Shown here piece after piece: positions 9,585 through 18,330 of a stretch of 64,000 bases of DNA; positions within the stretch are counted from its first letter, which is position 1; each line of letters opens with the position of its first letter. The DNA is from Sanchytrium tribonematis (lineage: Eukaryota; Sanchytriomycota; Sanchytriomycetes; Sanchytriales; Sanchytriaceae). The stretch is from positions 27,305 to 91,304 of the forward strand of contig JADGIG010000001.1 of NCBI GenBank assembly GCA_018985235.1, given 5' to 3'. A program made the position numbers and the translations under genes. The notes beneath the pieces were generated by a model. It was not told where the DNA came from and did not search any database. It worked only from the letters and a program-made list of their open reading frames with translations.

Positions 9585-9692
9585 TTGAAGTTTAGTGCAT
9601 AATTTTGAATCTAACAAAACGACTTGAATATTTACACTTGAAAATGAAATTTGACGGGTGTAGTGTTTCTCGAATCTAAAACAAATTGTCAA

Positions 9693-11523
9693 ATGCTGGA
9701 TTTGCTTTTTGGTAGACAAAGCCGAACTTATAGGAGGCTTCAATTTCTATTACCTGCAGTATATGCCTACTCAAAATTAGTTAAACCCTACCTGAGAAAC
9801 AGAAAAGACAATTTGGTGAAATTCTTATTCGGGGTGTTCTTAATTTACAGATGTGTCCAAAACATTCCGCTTTTGATCGGAATCGATCCACCAGAGACCC
9901 AATCTGGATATTCAAGAGATTACTTTCGAGCAATGTGGATTACTCAAAGTATGGACGCTGGATTTTGGACATTCGCCAAAATTCGAATTAAGTGGATTCG
10001 AGATATATTGAGCGTCTTAGCTACTGGTTATTATTTGATTGCTTATGACACTGCGGCTGCAAAATGCGCCAAGTTCAGAGGCCAGCCAACGGTGAATATG
10101 CTAAAATTGAGTTGGGAGAAACAAAAAAACTTTATTTTTTCTGCAATAATTAAGGCGCAATTACCAAAATTAGGATATACAGAAGTCTTGAAATTGCAAA
10201 GAGATCCAGAAGAATGGGGATATACAGAATCTGATCCTAATACTCAAAATACAATCACACATTTTTATTACACTGGTTCAAAAGAAGAATTTAAAGATCA
10301 AAATGACATAATTTATTTCATACCAGGCGGTGGTTGGCTTGCTACTGACCCCACATCTCATGAAGAATATATATATGATCTTGCCAAATTTACTAACTTG
10401 CCAATAATTGCTCTCGACTATTTAAAATCTCCCAAATACCCATTTCCTTATGCACTAGAAGAATGCCTGGCATTTTACAAGCGATTTGTACTTTCAAACG
10501 GAGCCAGTTTGGGAATGAATCCTACTAGAACCAGGCGGAGGGTTATTTTATTAGGTGATTCGGCTGGAGGGAATCTCGCTTGCGGTTTAACGATAAAATT
10601 AATTATGGAAGATTTTACAGTTCCACATCATTTAATAATGATGTACCCATGTTTAAATTTAGATTTAAAATGCTGGCTTGAGCCTCAAAATATAGAGCTG
10701 CTAAATACCGCAGAATTAAGGAGAGTGAATTCTTTTTTAGATACCAACACTGGTGAACACCGTAGAACTAAAAGCTTTGTTAACCTTACATCAGAAGATG
10801 TCAATGGAAAATCAGAGAACGTTAAAAGAAACAAGTCTTTCTTTGATCTGTCGAAAAAGATGGTAGATGACTATCAAAACAGAGACGACAACAGAGAACC
10901 TTCAATATGGACCGAATTTGGAAATCGTTATGATATTGAAGATGAAAAAAATTTACGACGTCTTTCTAGAGACATTGAGAGTCCGTCACGACTATCCAGA
11001 GACAATCCAATGAGCGCTTCAATATCTAGTATGAAAAAGTTTGATTTCGAAATCAACGAATCGGCTCCTGCTTCAGTTTCGTACTTTCGAGATGCTTCTC
11101 AGTATAAGGCTAGCCACATTGCTATGACATCCCGTATTTGTTTTTTTCAGGATAAAATACTGCCCGCAGAATTGATGCGTGCATTGGTTTTGCTTTATTT
11201 GAAGTCATCTCCAGTAGATCCACAAATTAGCACCAATTTTGTATTGAGTCCATTGTTAGCTCCGGATTCTATTTTAGAGCATTTTCCGAAAGTTTCTATC
11301 TTAGTTGGCGATAGAGATCCTATACTCGATGATTCTGTTTTATTTGCTGCCAAGCTAAGAAGAGCGCAGAAAGACCACGATGTTGCCAGATTGACAGTCA
11401 TTCCTGGTTGGTAATTATTGCTTATTTAGGAGCCATGGCTTTTTACTTTTCAAATCTTTTTTACCGAAATCCATAGAAGGGACTAAGATATTGTCAGAAT
11501 GGGCATTGGAATCGTTAGAATAA
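9693..11523 (+). CDS. Hormone-sensitive-lipase-like alpha/beta hydrolase with phosphosite-rich insert
   Basis: Exons 9693..11410 and 11430..11523 encode 603 residues. An N-terminal helical region (about 1-200) precedes an HSL-family hydrolase. The oxyanion motif reads PGGGW (HGGG in most relatives), the nucleophile is in GDSAGGN, the acid in GDRDPILDD, and the catalytic His is in WSHGF, split by the micro-intron. Between Ser and Asp lies an insert of roughly 150 residues with repeated basic phosphosites (RRVNSF, RRTKSF, RNKSF, RRLSRD). It probably hydrolyses acylglycerols or steryl esters at membranes. The start is the first family-frame ATG, at 9693. An ATG at 9644 directly after CTTGAAA opens only an 11-codon frame. 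Confidence 0.82.
11411..11429 (+). other. 19-nt micro-intron in HSL-like lipase
   Basis: GTAATTATTGCTTATTTAG. Removal joins tg|g (Trp) and adds SHGFLLF with the catalytic His plus a normal C-terminus. Confidence 0.93.
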
Positions 11524-11534
11524 ATTTATTTACT
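11517..11534. terminator. Bidirectional AATAAATTTATT 3'-end sequence
   Basis: AATAAATTTATT overlaps the stop of the lipase gene (TAA 11521-11523) and precedes the convergent AVT stop. Reading AATAAA on both strands, it could serve as poly(A) signal for both genes. Confidence 0.45.
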
Positions 11535-12738
11535 TGCATCGGTCGACTTGGATCTCTACTTCTCCATACAACAATTTATGAAATGCAATTGAGCTTGCGA
11601 ATATTGTAGCAATGATTCCAAAACAGATTAAAAAGTAGCAGAAGAATTTCTGATAACTGTGTTTAGCACAACTCTTCAGGTACAATAATGGTGGATATAT
11701 AAAACTAACAGGCATTCCACAAAATGCTCCTATAAATGAAACAAATATGTCAAGTGAATTGGTTCCCATAAATGCAATTAAAGCAGCAATGATTGTAAGT
11801 GCCGATCGGTATACTTTCCTAGTGAATGAATAACTATCTTTGGAAAAAAGAGGCTCCTCCAATATCTCAATAGCAGGGAAAAATTGCAAAGGAAGCGAAA
11901 GCATTACAGCTATCACATAACCAATTTGTATAACTTGTAAAGCAATTGTGCTTGGAAAATTTAGCAAAATGACTGTTTCTACTGCATCTCCAAAAGCGGC
12001 CAGTCCCAAAGTTCCAATTAAAATATAAATTATAGAAACAAGAAGTAAAGTGGTAACTAAAACCATACCAAATTTTCTTGGTTCTTTCATTGATTGCGAT
12101 ATTGGAATTACAAGTCCGAATCCCTCGTACGTAAAAATTGCAGTTCCCAGAAAAAGACTAGTATTTCCTAAACTATTAAATAAATGAATTTCGGCAGGAT
12201 TAGAAATAATTTTAAGTGTGCAATTAAATAATACAAAGAAGATGCCAGTGAACATTAAAATATTACCAAATAATGCAAATTTAGCCAAGCTTTGTATATT
12301 TCGAATCAAAACAAGTGGAATATAAATAATTAATTGTACGGCTATTAATATAAACCAATCGTGTATTTCATATCTACAATTTGTCAAAGTAGAAACAAGG
12401 TCCTTAATATTAGAAGCTACAAACAACATATAAACCATAACAAATCCAAATTGACAGAACACCAACGATGTGCGAACAGAATTTCGAAATAATGTACCAT
12501 ACAACACTCCAGCTATGTCCTGATAACTACCTGGAATAACTAATGAAGATTTAAATAACAAATACATACCACATAAACTAAGAGTTGCCATTAAGACTAA
12601 GAGCAAAAAACTTCCACCTATTCCGCCATTAAGAAATGCTTTTGGCAGAAATAGAACACCTGTTCCGATGAACCCTTTTAGCATCAAAAGTATTGCACTG
12701 CTTACACTTCCACTAGATTTTGTAGAGATGTGTGCCAT
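11530..12738 (-). CDS. Vacuolar amino acid transporter (AVT3/SLC36-like)
   Basis: A 402-residue polytopic protein with about 11 hydrophobic helices, of the amino acid/auxin permease superfamily. The first helix contains the conserved LKGFIGTGVLFLPKAF. The segment GTAIFTYEGFGLVIPI matches helix 6 of yeast Avt3/Avt4 and animal SLC36. It would export neutral amino acids from the vacuole or lysosome. The long N-terminal regulatory domain of yeast Avt3/4 is absent. It converges with the lipase gene; stops are 6 bp apart across an AATAAATTTATT sequence. Confidence 0.85.
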   Translation of the reverse strand: MAHISTKSSGSVSSAILLMLKGFIGTGVLFLPKAFLNGGIGGSFLLLVLMATLSLCGMYLLFKSSLVIPGSYQDIAGVLYGTLFRNSVRTSLVFCQFGFVMVYMLFVASNIKDLVSTLTNCRYEIHDWFILIAVQLIIYIPLVLIRNIQSLAKFALFGNILMFTGIFFVLFNCTLKIISNPAEIHLFNSLGNTSLFLGTAIFTYEGFGLVIPISQSMKEPRKFGMVLVTTLLLVSIIYILIGTLGLAAFGDAVETVILLNFPSTIALQVIQIGYVIAVMLSLPLQFFPAIEILEEPLFSKDSYSFTRKVYRSALTIIAALIAFMGTNSLDIFVSFIGAFCGMPVSFIYPPLLYLKSCAKHSYQKFFCYFLICFGIIATIFASSIAFHKLLYGEVEIQVDRCK

Positions 12739-12815
12739 CCCGTTTTTATTCTGTGAAACATTTATTGGTCTTCAATTTGTACGACCTTGTATTTGTATCA
12801 AAAATTGAATCCCAC

Positions 12816-13883
12816 TTAACGATTTATTCCTCTTTTGTCTAGTTCAGAGCATGAGGGAGTTTTAATTTCCTTCGCTCGCTGTATGGCTTTCTCATCTACG
12901 GCTTTTAAACCAAACCAAGTATTACTAGCAAGTGAGATTTGGGTCATCTTATATTCCATTTCATTTTTGCACCGCTGTCTATATTTCCCTACGATTTCTT
13001 GATCTAATTCAGCTTCAAATTGACGAATATTTCCACCTTGATTCCGAAATCTATTCATATCATAATGGGCAGCATAATAATTAAATTGCAATGGAGTAGT
13101 GTATTTAGCGAACCCTGAGACAGGATTTAGGGAAACATTGGGATTTCTTACTCTCAAAAGTGTCGGCAGTACACTCAGAACGACAAATAAAATTAAAGGA
13201 GCACATTGAACTAAAAGTCTAAATATTGAGTTATCTTGAGCCCTACCTCTATCCTGTCTTGTAGCATCCGGAGTGTGATGAAAGTTTCTTGTTCTACGCC
13301 TCATATGTGGAGAGTTAAATGATTGAAATTGATTGGCATGCATACCAAAGAATTGGGCAAATATTTGCTCGGCTAAAATATCGTCCATATTGAATGAATC
13401 TCTCATATGTTGAGATCTTTGAAACTGAGAGTAATGTGACGTTCTATCATCTGGATCCTTACCACTCATATCAAATATGCGTCTTTTTTCAGAGTCGCTC
13501 AAAATGCTGAATGCTTTTGAAACCTTTAAAAAAGCTTCTTTGGCCCTGGGATCTGCACATTTATCAGGATGCAGATGTAGCGCAAGTTTCCGATATGATT
13601 TTTTTATATCTGTTTCGCTGCAATTTTTATCCAGATCCATAATGGCATAAAAATCTGTGGAATCTATCCTGGTTATTCTGTTCATTATTTCTATCTGCTT
13701 ATCAGTCAAAGGCGTTTCTACTTCTTCTTCAACAGTCCATTTGCTAAGAAGAGCCTCAACATTTAAAGTTGAATCTATTCTTTTGGCCTTTTTCGCCATT
13801 CTTACGGCACCATCGACATCTCCTTCAGCAAACTTTTTCTTTGCCAGAGCCAAACATTTTCGAGCTTCTTCTGCATTTTGCAT
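12816..13883 (-). CDS. DNAJB12/DNAJB14-type ER J-domain protein
   Basis: A 355-residue protein in the order typical of DNAJB12: N-terminal TPR-like helices (AEEARKCLALAKKKFAEGD), then a J-domain at about 105-175 with the HPD motif in LHLHPDKC. A Q/F-rich linker follows, then a transmembrane helix (CAPLILFVVLSVLPTLL) and a C-terminal DUF1977-like region (TPLQFNYYAAHYD). Such proteins recruit Hsp70 to the ER membrane for quality control. The ATG chosen is 13883; the frame upstream begins with GTG of a GTGAAAC element. Confidence 0.85.
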   Translation of the reverse strand: MQNAEEARKCLALAKKKFAEGDVDGAVRMAKKAKRIDSTLNVEALLSKWTVEEEVETPLTDKQIEIMNRITRIDSTDFYAIMDLDKNCSETDIKKSYRKLALHLHPDKCADPRAKEAFLKVSKAFSILSDSEKRRIFDMSGKDPDDRTSHYSQFQRSQHMRDSFNMDDILAEQIFAQFFGMHANQFQSFNSPHMRRRTRNFHHTPDATRQDRGRAQDNSIFRLLVQCAPLILFVVLSVLPTLLRVRNPNVSLNPVSGFAKYTTPLQFNYYAAHYDMNRFRNQGGNIRQFEAELDQEIVGKYRQRCKNEMEYKMTQISLASNTWFGLKAVDEKAIQRAKEIKTPSCSELDKRGINR

Positions 13884-14027
13884 TTCCCAAATTTGTTTCA
13901 CCTCCCAACAATGAAGATCAAATAAGAATAAATATGGGTTTGCTGCGAAGGTGTACTAATTTCATGAAGCATGGCGACCATATGATTGAAAAACTTGGTG
14001 GTATTTATATTTATTACAAAAACCCCG

Positions 14028-14034
14028 TTGAAAC
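14028..14034 (+). promoter_or_regulatory. Start-proximal TTGAAAC element
   Basis: CCCCGTTGAAAC ends 2 bp before the ATG of the proteasome alpha5 gene at 14037. Confidence 0.55.
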
Positions 14035-14036
14035 AA

Positions 14037-14759
14037 ATGTTTTTGGCAAATCCGTCTTCAGAATATGATAGAGGTGTTAATACATTCAGTCCTGAGGGAC
14101 GATTATTTCAAGTTGAATATGCTATTGAAGCAATCAAATTGGGATCTACCGCATTGGGAATACAAGCTAAAGACGGGGTTGTTTTGGCAGTTGAGCGAAG
14201 GGTTGCCTCGAAGCTATTGATACCAGATTCAATTCAAAAAATGTTTGAAGTAGACAGACATATAGCAGTGGCAGCATCCGGACTTAGCGGGGACGCGCAA
14301 ACATTGGTAGAACATGCTAGAGCGACAGCCGTGAACCATACCTTTGTTTACGATGAACAAATTAAAACCGAATCGCTTGCTCAAAGTGTATCCGATGTGG
14401 CATTAAGATTTGGTGATATCGGCGAAGGTACTAAAATGGCGCGACCATTTGGAGTTGCTCTGTTATTTGCAGGCCATGATGAGGACGGCCCAAAATTATT
14501 TGTTACTGATCCTTCTGGTACTTATATGCAATACCAGGCAAAAGCCATAGGAAGCGCTGGTGAAGCTGCACAAGTAGAATTAGTAGAGCAATACAAAGAT
14601 AACCTGACTACCGAAGAAGCGTTAAAGTTGGCTTTAAAGATATTGAAACAAGTAATGGAAGAGAAAATCAACAAGGTCAATATTCAAGTTGGAATTGTCG
14701 ACAAGGATGGATATCGTTTATTAACAGAGGAAGATCTTGAAAAAAGATTAGCTGAATAA
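14037..14759 (+). CDS. PUP2: 20S proteasome subunit alpha-5
   Basis: A 240-residue proteasome alpha subunit. It opens with the alpha-type signature [21 protein letters not shown], and [10 protein letters not shown] identifies alpha5. Orthologues begin MFLTRSEYDRG; here [13 protein letters not shown] at 14037 aligns, so the longer open frame upstream is ignored. The length is normal. Upstream, 153 bp separate it from the divergent DNAJB12-like gene. Its stop lies 1 bp from the convergent MTG3 stop. Confidence 0.95.
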   Translation: MFLANPSSEYDRGVNTFSPEGRLFQVEYAIEAIKLGSTALGIQAKDGVVLAVERRVASKLLIPDSIQKMFEVDRHIAVAASGLSGDAQTLVEHARATAVNHTFVYDEQIKTESLAQSVSDVALRFGDIGEGTKMARPFGVALLFAGHDEDGPKLFVTDPSGTYMQYQAKAIGSAGEAAQVELVEQYKDNLTTEEALKLALKILKQVMEEKINKVNIQVGIVDKDGYRLLTEEDLEKRLAE

Positions 14760-14760
14760 A

Positions 14761-16077
14761 TCAAAACCTCACGAACTTTCTTGCTTTCAAAACATGATTT
14801 AAAAAAAACTTTTGAGACTGCACTTTAATTCCATTTGGATCGTACAATTTTACAAATGGCTCTCTTAAATAAAATGAATTTTTCAAAGGTGAATACAATT
14901 TTAGGTCTGCCCGACCTTCTTTTTTCAGAATATTGAACCAGCCTATATTTTTCAAGACAAGTTCCCTTTGTACTTCCTTTTCAGGTTTACCAATAATGGT
15001 AAAATCAAGTCTCTCTTTCATTTCTGGAAAATCACTCGGAATGTAAGGCGGTCCATGATTTACATTAGATCCTTTAAGATAGTTACTCCAAAAACTGGAA
15101 ACTTTTTCAGACGTAACGAATTTTGGAATTAATTGCCGTGGTCCAAACCAAATAAGTTTCAGAGGATCCATCTCGACATTAGTTATATCCAATCGTCCTA
15201 AACCACCTAAAAATAGCGACTTTTTATAGTATTTTGGAATCTCAAACAGTCTCGGAACAAATCTTATTTTACTTCTGAATTCAAAAATTTCTTTGTCGGT
15301 CATTAAATTGTAATTTGCGTTTTCATCAAATACACCCGGAGTATCTGTAATGTTACCAAACTTGAACTCTCCAAATATGTCCATTTTTTTGATTGGAAAA
15401 GATATATTTTTCACAGTTGTACCTGGATATGTGGAGTAAGTTAAAATTGTACCATTTCTATTTTTAGTGGGTGTGTTGCGCGACATTTTCAACAGTTTGT
15501 TAACTAAACTTGTTTTGCCAGAATTAGCATAGCCAACAAATGTGATGTTATGGATTTTTTCCTTGTGTATAAATTTTTTAACGCCATTTATAAATTCTCC
15601 AACTCCGTCGCTGGACTTATTACTCACAATGCTGTATCCTGCCAGATCAGGATGCTGATTTTTCAGTCTCTCTTTCATTACCTGAACATTAGTGCCCTGA
15701 GGAAAAATATCAAGTTTCGTACCCACTAACCATACATTTCGTGCATTTAACATTTTGTAATCCAAAATAGATTCTGGAAACCCAGTTAGATCAAATACAA
15801 TTATTACAAGGGAATTTTTTGTTACGACCAAATCCTTTGTGCTTATATTTGGTATTTTAGTTAATAATAAATTTTGATTCATCAATTTGTGACAACGGTA
15901 ACAAATTAAATTCTTTTTTTCTTCCTTAATTTCCGGTAAGTATCCTGGTTCATTTGGAGAAATCTGTTGGAAGTCTGCTCCACAGCCAGTGCAACTGGTT
16001 AACTTGGAAATGTTTTCCATTGTAAGACTCCCGGAGTTAGATAGGAGATAAAAGTGACAAACAACCCATCTATTCAT
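14761..16077 (-). CDS. MTG3: Mitochondrial circularly permuted GTPase (YqeH/Mtg3 type)
   Basis: A 438-residue protein. An N-terminal zinc knuckle (CTGCG ... CYRCH) is followed by permuted GTPase motifs: G4 GTKLD first, then G1 GYANSGKTSLVNKLL and G3 TDTPGVFD. This order defines the YqeH/NOA1/Mtg3 (Gep3) group, which matures the small mitochondrial ribosomal subunit. The frame begins with TTG; the first ATG is 16077 (MNRWVVCHFYLL), giving a plausible mitochondrial presequence before the zinc knuckle. Confidence 0.85.
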   Translation of the reverse strand: MNRWVVCHFYLLSNSGSLTMENISKLTSCTGCGADFQQISPNEPGYLPEIKEEKKNLICYRCHKLMNQNLLLTKIPNISTKDLVVTKNSLVIIVFDLTGFPESILDYKMLNARNVWLVGTKLDIFPQGTNVQVMKERLKNQHPDLAGYSIVSNKSSDGVGEFINGVKKFIHKEKIHNITFVGYANSGKTSLVNKLLKMSRNTPTKNRNGTILTYSTYPGTTVKNISFPIKKMDIFGEFKFGNITDTPGVFDENANYNLMTDKEIFEFRSKIRFVPRLFEIPKYYKKSLFLGGLGRLDITNVEMDPLKLIWFGPRQLIPKFVTSEKVSSFWSNYLKGSNVNHGPPYIPSDFPEMKERLDFTIIGKPEKEVQRELVLKNIGWFNILKKEGRADLKLYSPLKNSFYLREPFVKLYDPNGIKVQSQKFFLNHVLKARKFVRF

Positions 16078-16173
16078 ACTTAACAATTTTCGACTGCTTG
16101 TACACCCACTTCTTTGAAATCTAGAAAAAAAACAGGGTTACAATCAAAATAAAATATCTTCTCCTTGTTAAAC

Positions 16174-16644
16174 ATGGAATTTGAGATCAGAACAGATCAG
16201 ATAATATATTGCAAACATTGCACTTTGCCTATGGAATATTGCTATAAAACTGAAAGCTGCGTTTCGTTTTGGAAAGAAATCAATCCAGATGTCGATGAAA
16301 ACGAATTAAATCAAGAATTTAAGAAGCCCTCAAAAGTGAAAATGGAAAAGCAAAAAGAAGGAGGAGCTATATTGGTTCAAATTACAAGCAGAAGTAAGAC
16401 AAAGCACGTCACTACTATAAGTGGTCTTGATGAATACAATATTGAATTGAAAAAATTTGCAAAAGAATTATCGAAGCAATTTGCCTGCTCTTGTAGTGTG
16501 ACAAACAAGGAAATTGTTATACAAGGAGATCTCAGCTATGAGATTACAGACATTTTGAAGGAGAAGGTTGGTGAAAAAGCTTCTATAGAAGTCAAGAAGA
16601 AGGAGCCTAAAAAGAAAGAACCACCAGCAGTAGCACCCCAATAA
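16174..16644 (+). CDS. TMA22: DENR/Tma22 translation recycling factor
   Basis: A 156-residue protein. The N-terminal zinc-binding segment YCKHCTLPMEYC is diagnostic of DENR. The SUI1 domain (about 65-140) includes KTKHVTTISGLDEY. DENR pairs with MCT-1 to recycle 40S subunits and re-initiate translation. The C-terminus is a lysine-rich tail. The ATG at 16174 follows CCTTGTTAAAC, close to the common start element; a TTG upstream is not needed. Confidence 0.92.
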   Translation: MEFEIRTDQIIYCKHCTLPMEYCYKTESCVSFWKEINPDVDENELNQEFKKPSKVKMEKQKEGGAILVQITSRSKTKHVTTISGLDEYNIELKKFAKELSKQFACSCSVTNKEIVIQGDLSYEITDILKEKVGEKASIEVKKKEPKKKEPPAVAPQ

Positions 16645-16664
16645 ATAATGTTTCAATGGCAAAA

Positions 16665-16738
16665 CGAGTTACCCAGGACTTGAACCTGGAACCTTCAGAT
16701 CCGAAGTCTGACGCTCTAACCAATTGTGCTAGCAACCC
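16665..16738 (-). tRNA. tRNA-Arg (anticodon TCG)
   Basis: A full 74-nt cloverleaf on the minus strand. The 7-bp acceptor stem GGGTTGC/GTAACTC includes two G-U pairs, with discriminator G. D-arm has GCAC/GAGC with one A-A mismatch. The anticodon stem TCAGA/TCTGA encloses loop CTTCGGA, anticodon TCG, reading CGA. The T-arm is CCAGG-TTCAAGT-CCTGG. No CCA is encoded and no intron is present. A TTTT run just after the 3' end would terminate Pol III. Confidence 0.93.
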
Positions 16739-16813
16739 TTACGCTTTCCTTAAATTTGCTTATAGGTTCTTCCAAATAAATGTCATTTAAGATTCTGAAA
16801 AATTTCCTGTAAC

Positions 16814-17542
16814 ATGACCAGGGACATAAAAAACTGCCTTCCTGTGCACTCTTTGGATAATTTAAGCATGTTTAAATCTTCTAATATTCTTAATTTAGCA
16901 GTTTCTAACCTGGGATATAGAGTAGGTTGTGTAGATATGTTTTTGTACATTAGTAGCAAATTATTTATCAATTTCGAGCCAGAACAATTAGCAATACAAA
17001 TATCTACTAAGACTTTTATAGAAGGAATGCAGTTTTTCAAGAACATGGTCCAATTTCAATTCAAAGAAGACTGTTTGATCTTAAGTGATGAAAATGTAAA
17101 TTTCAGAATACCTCTGCTATTAAAATCTGAAGATAATATAATAGAGCACTGGGAATCTTCCGAAGTTATTTTAAATTCGATCATTCAACCCTCGGCCTTA
17201 CTCAAGTCAATTTTTCTAGTGCCTATTAATGAAGGCATTGTTGAATTGACAGTCGGGAAAACTATACAATTTAAGATTCAGTCAAATCTAGGAGCTAAGA
17301 TCACTTCCTCAATGTCTAATTTGGAAACTTTTAGATTTCAATTTCCCAAGGAAAGCTTGACGCTGAAATACTCTTACAAGAAGTTTGCAAATATCAAGAA
17401 TAGCTTAAAAAAAGCTAGCAAGGTCAGTTTAAAATTAAATGAAGGTGGCATATTACAATGGCAGCTACTTGTTCCATCTCAAGAACAAAATGTTTATGTC
17501 GAGTTTTACATACAGCCTTTGTTTGATTATGAAAATAAATAA
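16814..17542 (+). CDS. RAD1: Rad1-like subunit of the 9-1-1 checkpoint clamp
   Basis: A 242-residue protein predicted as a two-domain PCNA-like fold. The C-terminal region resembles Rad1 (yeast Rad17): a helix with NIKNSLKKASKVSLKLNEGG followed by GILQWQLLV and VYVEFYIQPL. The Rad9-Rad1-Hus1 ring is loaded at DNA damage and activates the checkpoint kinase. The N-terminal half is diverged. Hus1 is the main alternative, but the closing VEFYIQPL fits Rad1 better. Its stop is 1 bp from the convergent RPE1 stop. Confidence 0.65.
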   Translation: MTRDIKNCLPVHSLDNLSMFKSSNILNLAVSNLGYRVGCVDMFLYISSKLFINFEPEQLAIQISTKTFIEGMQFFKNMVQFQFKEDCLILSDENVNFRIPLLLKSEDNIIEHWESSEVILNSIIQPSALLKSIFLVPINEGIVELTVGKTIQFKIQSNLGAKITSSMSNLETFRFQFPKESLTLKYSYKKFANIKNSLKKASKVSLKLNEGGILQWQLLVPSQEQNVYVEFYIQPLFDYENK

Positions 17543-17543
17543 A

Positions 17544-18200
17544 TTATACCAGATTTAATAATTCTTGGATTGCAGCTTTCACGCCATCAGGGTGATTGAA
17601 CACAGCACTTCCCGCCACAAAGTTGTTAGCACCAGCTTTTGAAGCCTTGGCAATAGTAGACTTGTTGATACCTCCATCCACTTGTATGTCAAGCGTAGGA
17701 AATTTCTTTCGTAAGACTGTCACCTTATCTAGGCAGTCCTCCATCATAGATTGCCCACCAAAACCAGGATTAACAGTCATTATCAAAACAGAATCTAATT
17801 CTTCAACAATGTCGTAAATTTCTTCGGATAATGGTGTTGCAGGCTTTAGCGCCATACTAGTTTTTAAATTGTGTTGTTTGCAAAGTTCAATTAGGCCCTT
17901 GGGATTGTCAGTGGCTTCGTAGTGAAAAGTACAACCATGTGCTTGGTTTTCTAGCAGTGGGATCAACGACTCTGGGTGTGATACCATAAGGTGGGCATCT
18001 AAATAGAAGGACTTTGCTTGTCCATTTAGCTGTTTTCTTAAGCATTTTATGACTGGTGGTCCAAAAGTCAAGTTGGGTACGAAATGATTATCCATGACAT
18101 CTAAGTGTATATATTGTGTTTTATCTAAACATAGAAGACACTCTTCGAATAGTCTACTAAAATCACTTGAGAGAATCGAAGGAGAAATAATTTTTTGCAT
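17544..18200 (-). CDS. RPE1: Ribulose-phosphate 3-epimerase
   Basis: Interconverts ribulose-5-phosphate and xylulose-5-phosphate in the pentose phosphate pathway. A TIM barrel of 218 residues with all signatures: SPSILSSDF, HLDVMDNHFVPN (catalytic Asp, metal His), DAHLMV, MTVNPGFGGQ, and VDGGI with the second catalytic Asp, then AGSAVF. The open frame begins with TTG; the ATG at 18200 (MQKIISPSIL) is the natural start. Confidence 0.97.
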   Translation of the reverse strand: MQKIISPSILSSDFSRLFEECLLCLDKTQYIHLDVMDNHFVPNLTFGPPVIKCLRKQLNGQAKSFYLDAHLMVSHPESLIPLLENQAHGCTFHYEATDNPKGLIELCKQHNLKTSMALKPATPLSEEIYDIVEELDSVLIMTVNPGFGGQSMMEDCLDKVTVLRKKFPTLDIQVDGGINKSTIAKASKAGANNFVAGSAVFNHPDGVKAAIQELLNLV

Positions 18201-18322
18201 GTTTTGCAATTAATTTAATTTGAAATCATGTAATAAAAATCAATATTTTATAAATATAATTCCAATTTATATTAGTGAATCGAGAACATCTTTTTCAGAA
18301 GGTAGAAGAATCTACTAAAACT

Positions 18323-18330
18323 CCTTGAAA
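18323..18330 (+). promoter_or_regulatory. CCTTGAAA element abutting a start codon
   Basis: The last A of CCTTGAAA is the A of the HEL2 ATG. A near-identical arrangement occurs before the ATG at 57303. Confidence 0.55.

Noticed and set aside
9644-9679. ATG at 9644 directly after CTTGAAA as the lipase start.
   Set aside because: It opens an 11-codon frame ending in TAA, and I found no micro-intron that joins it to the lipase frame; it may be an upstream ORF.
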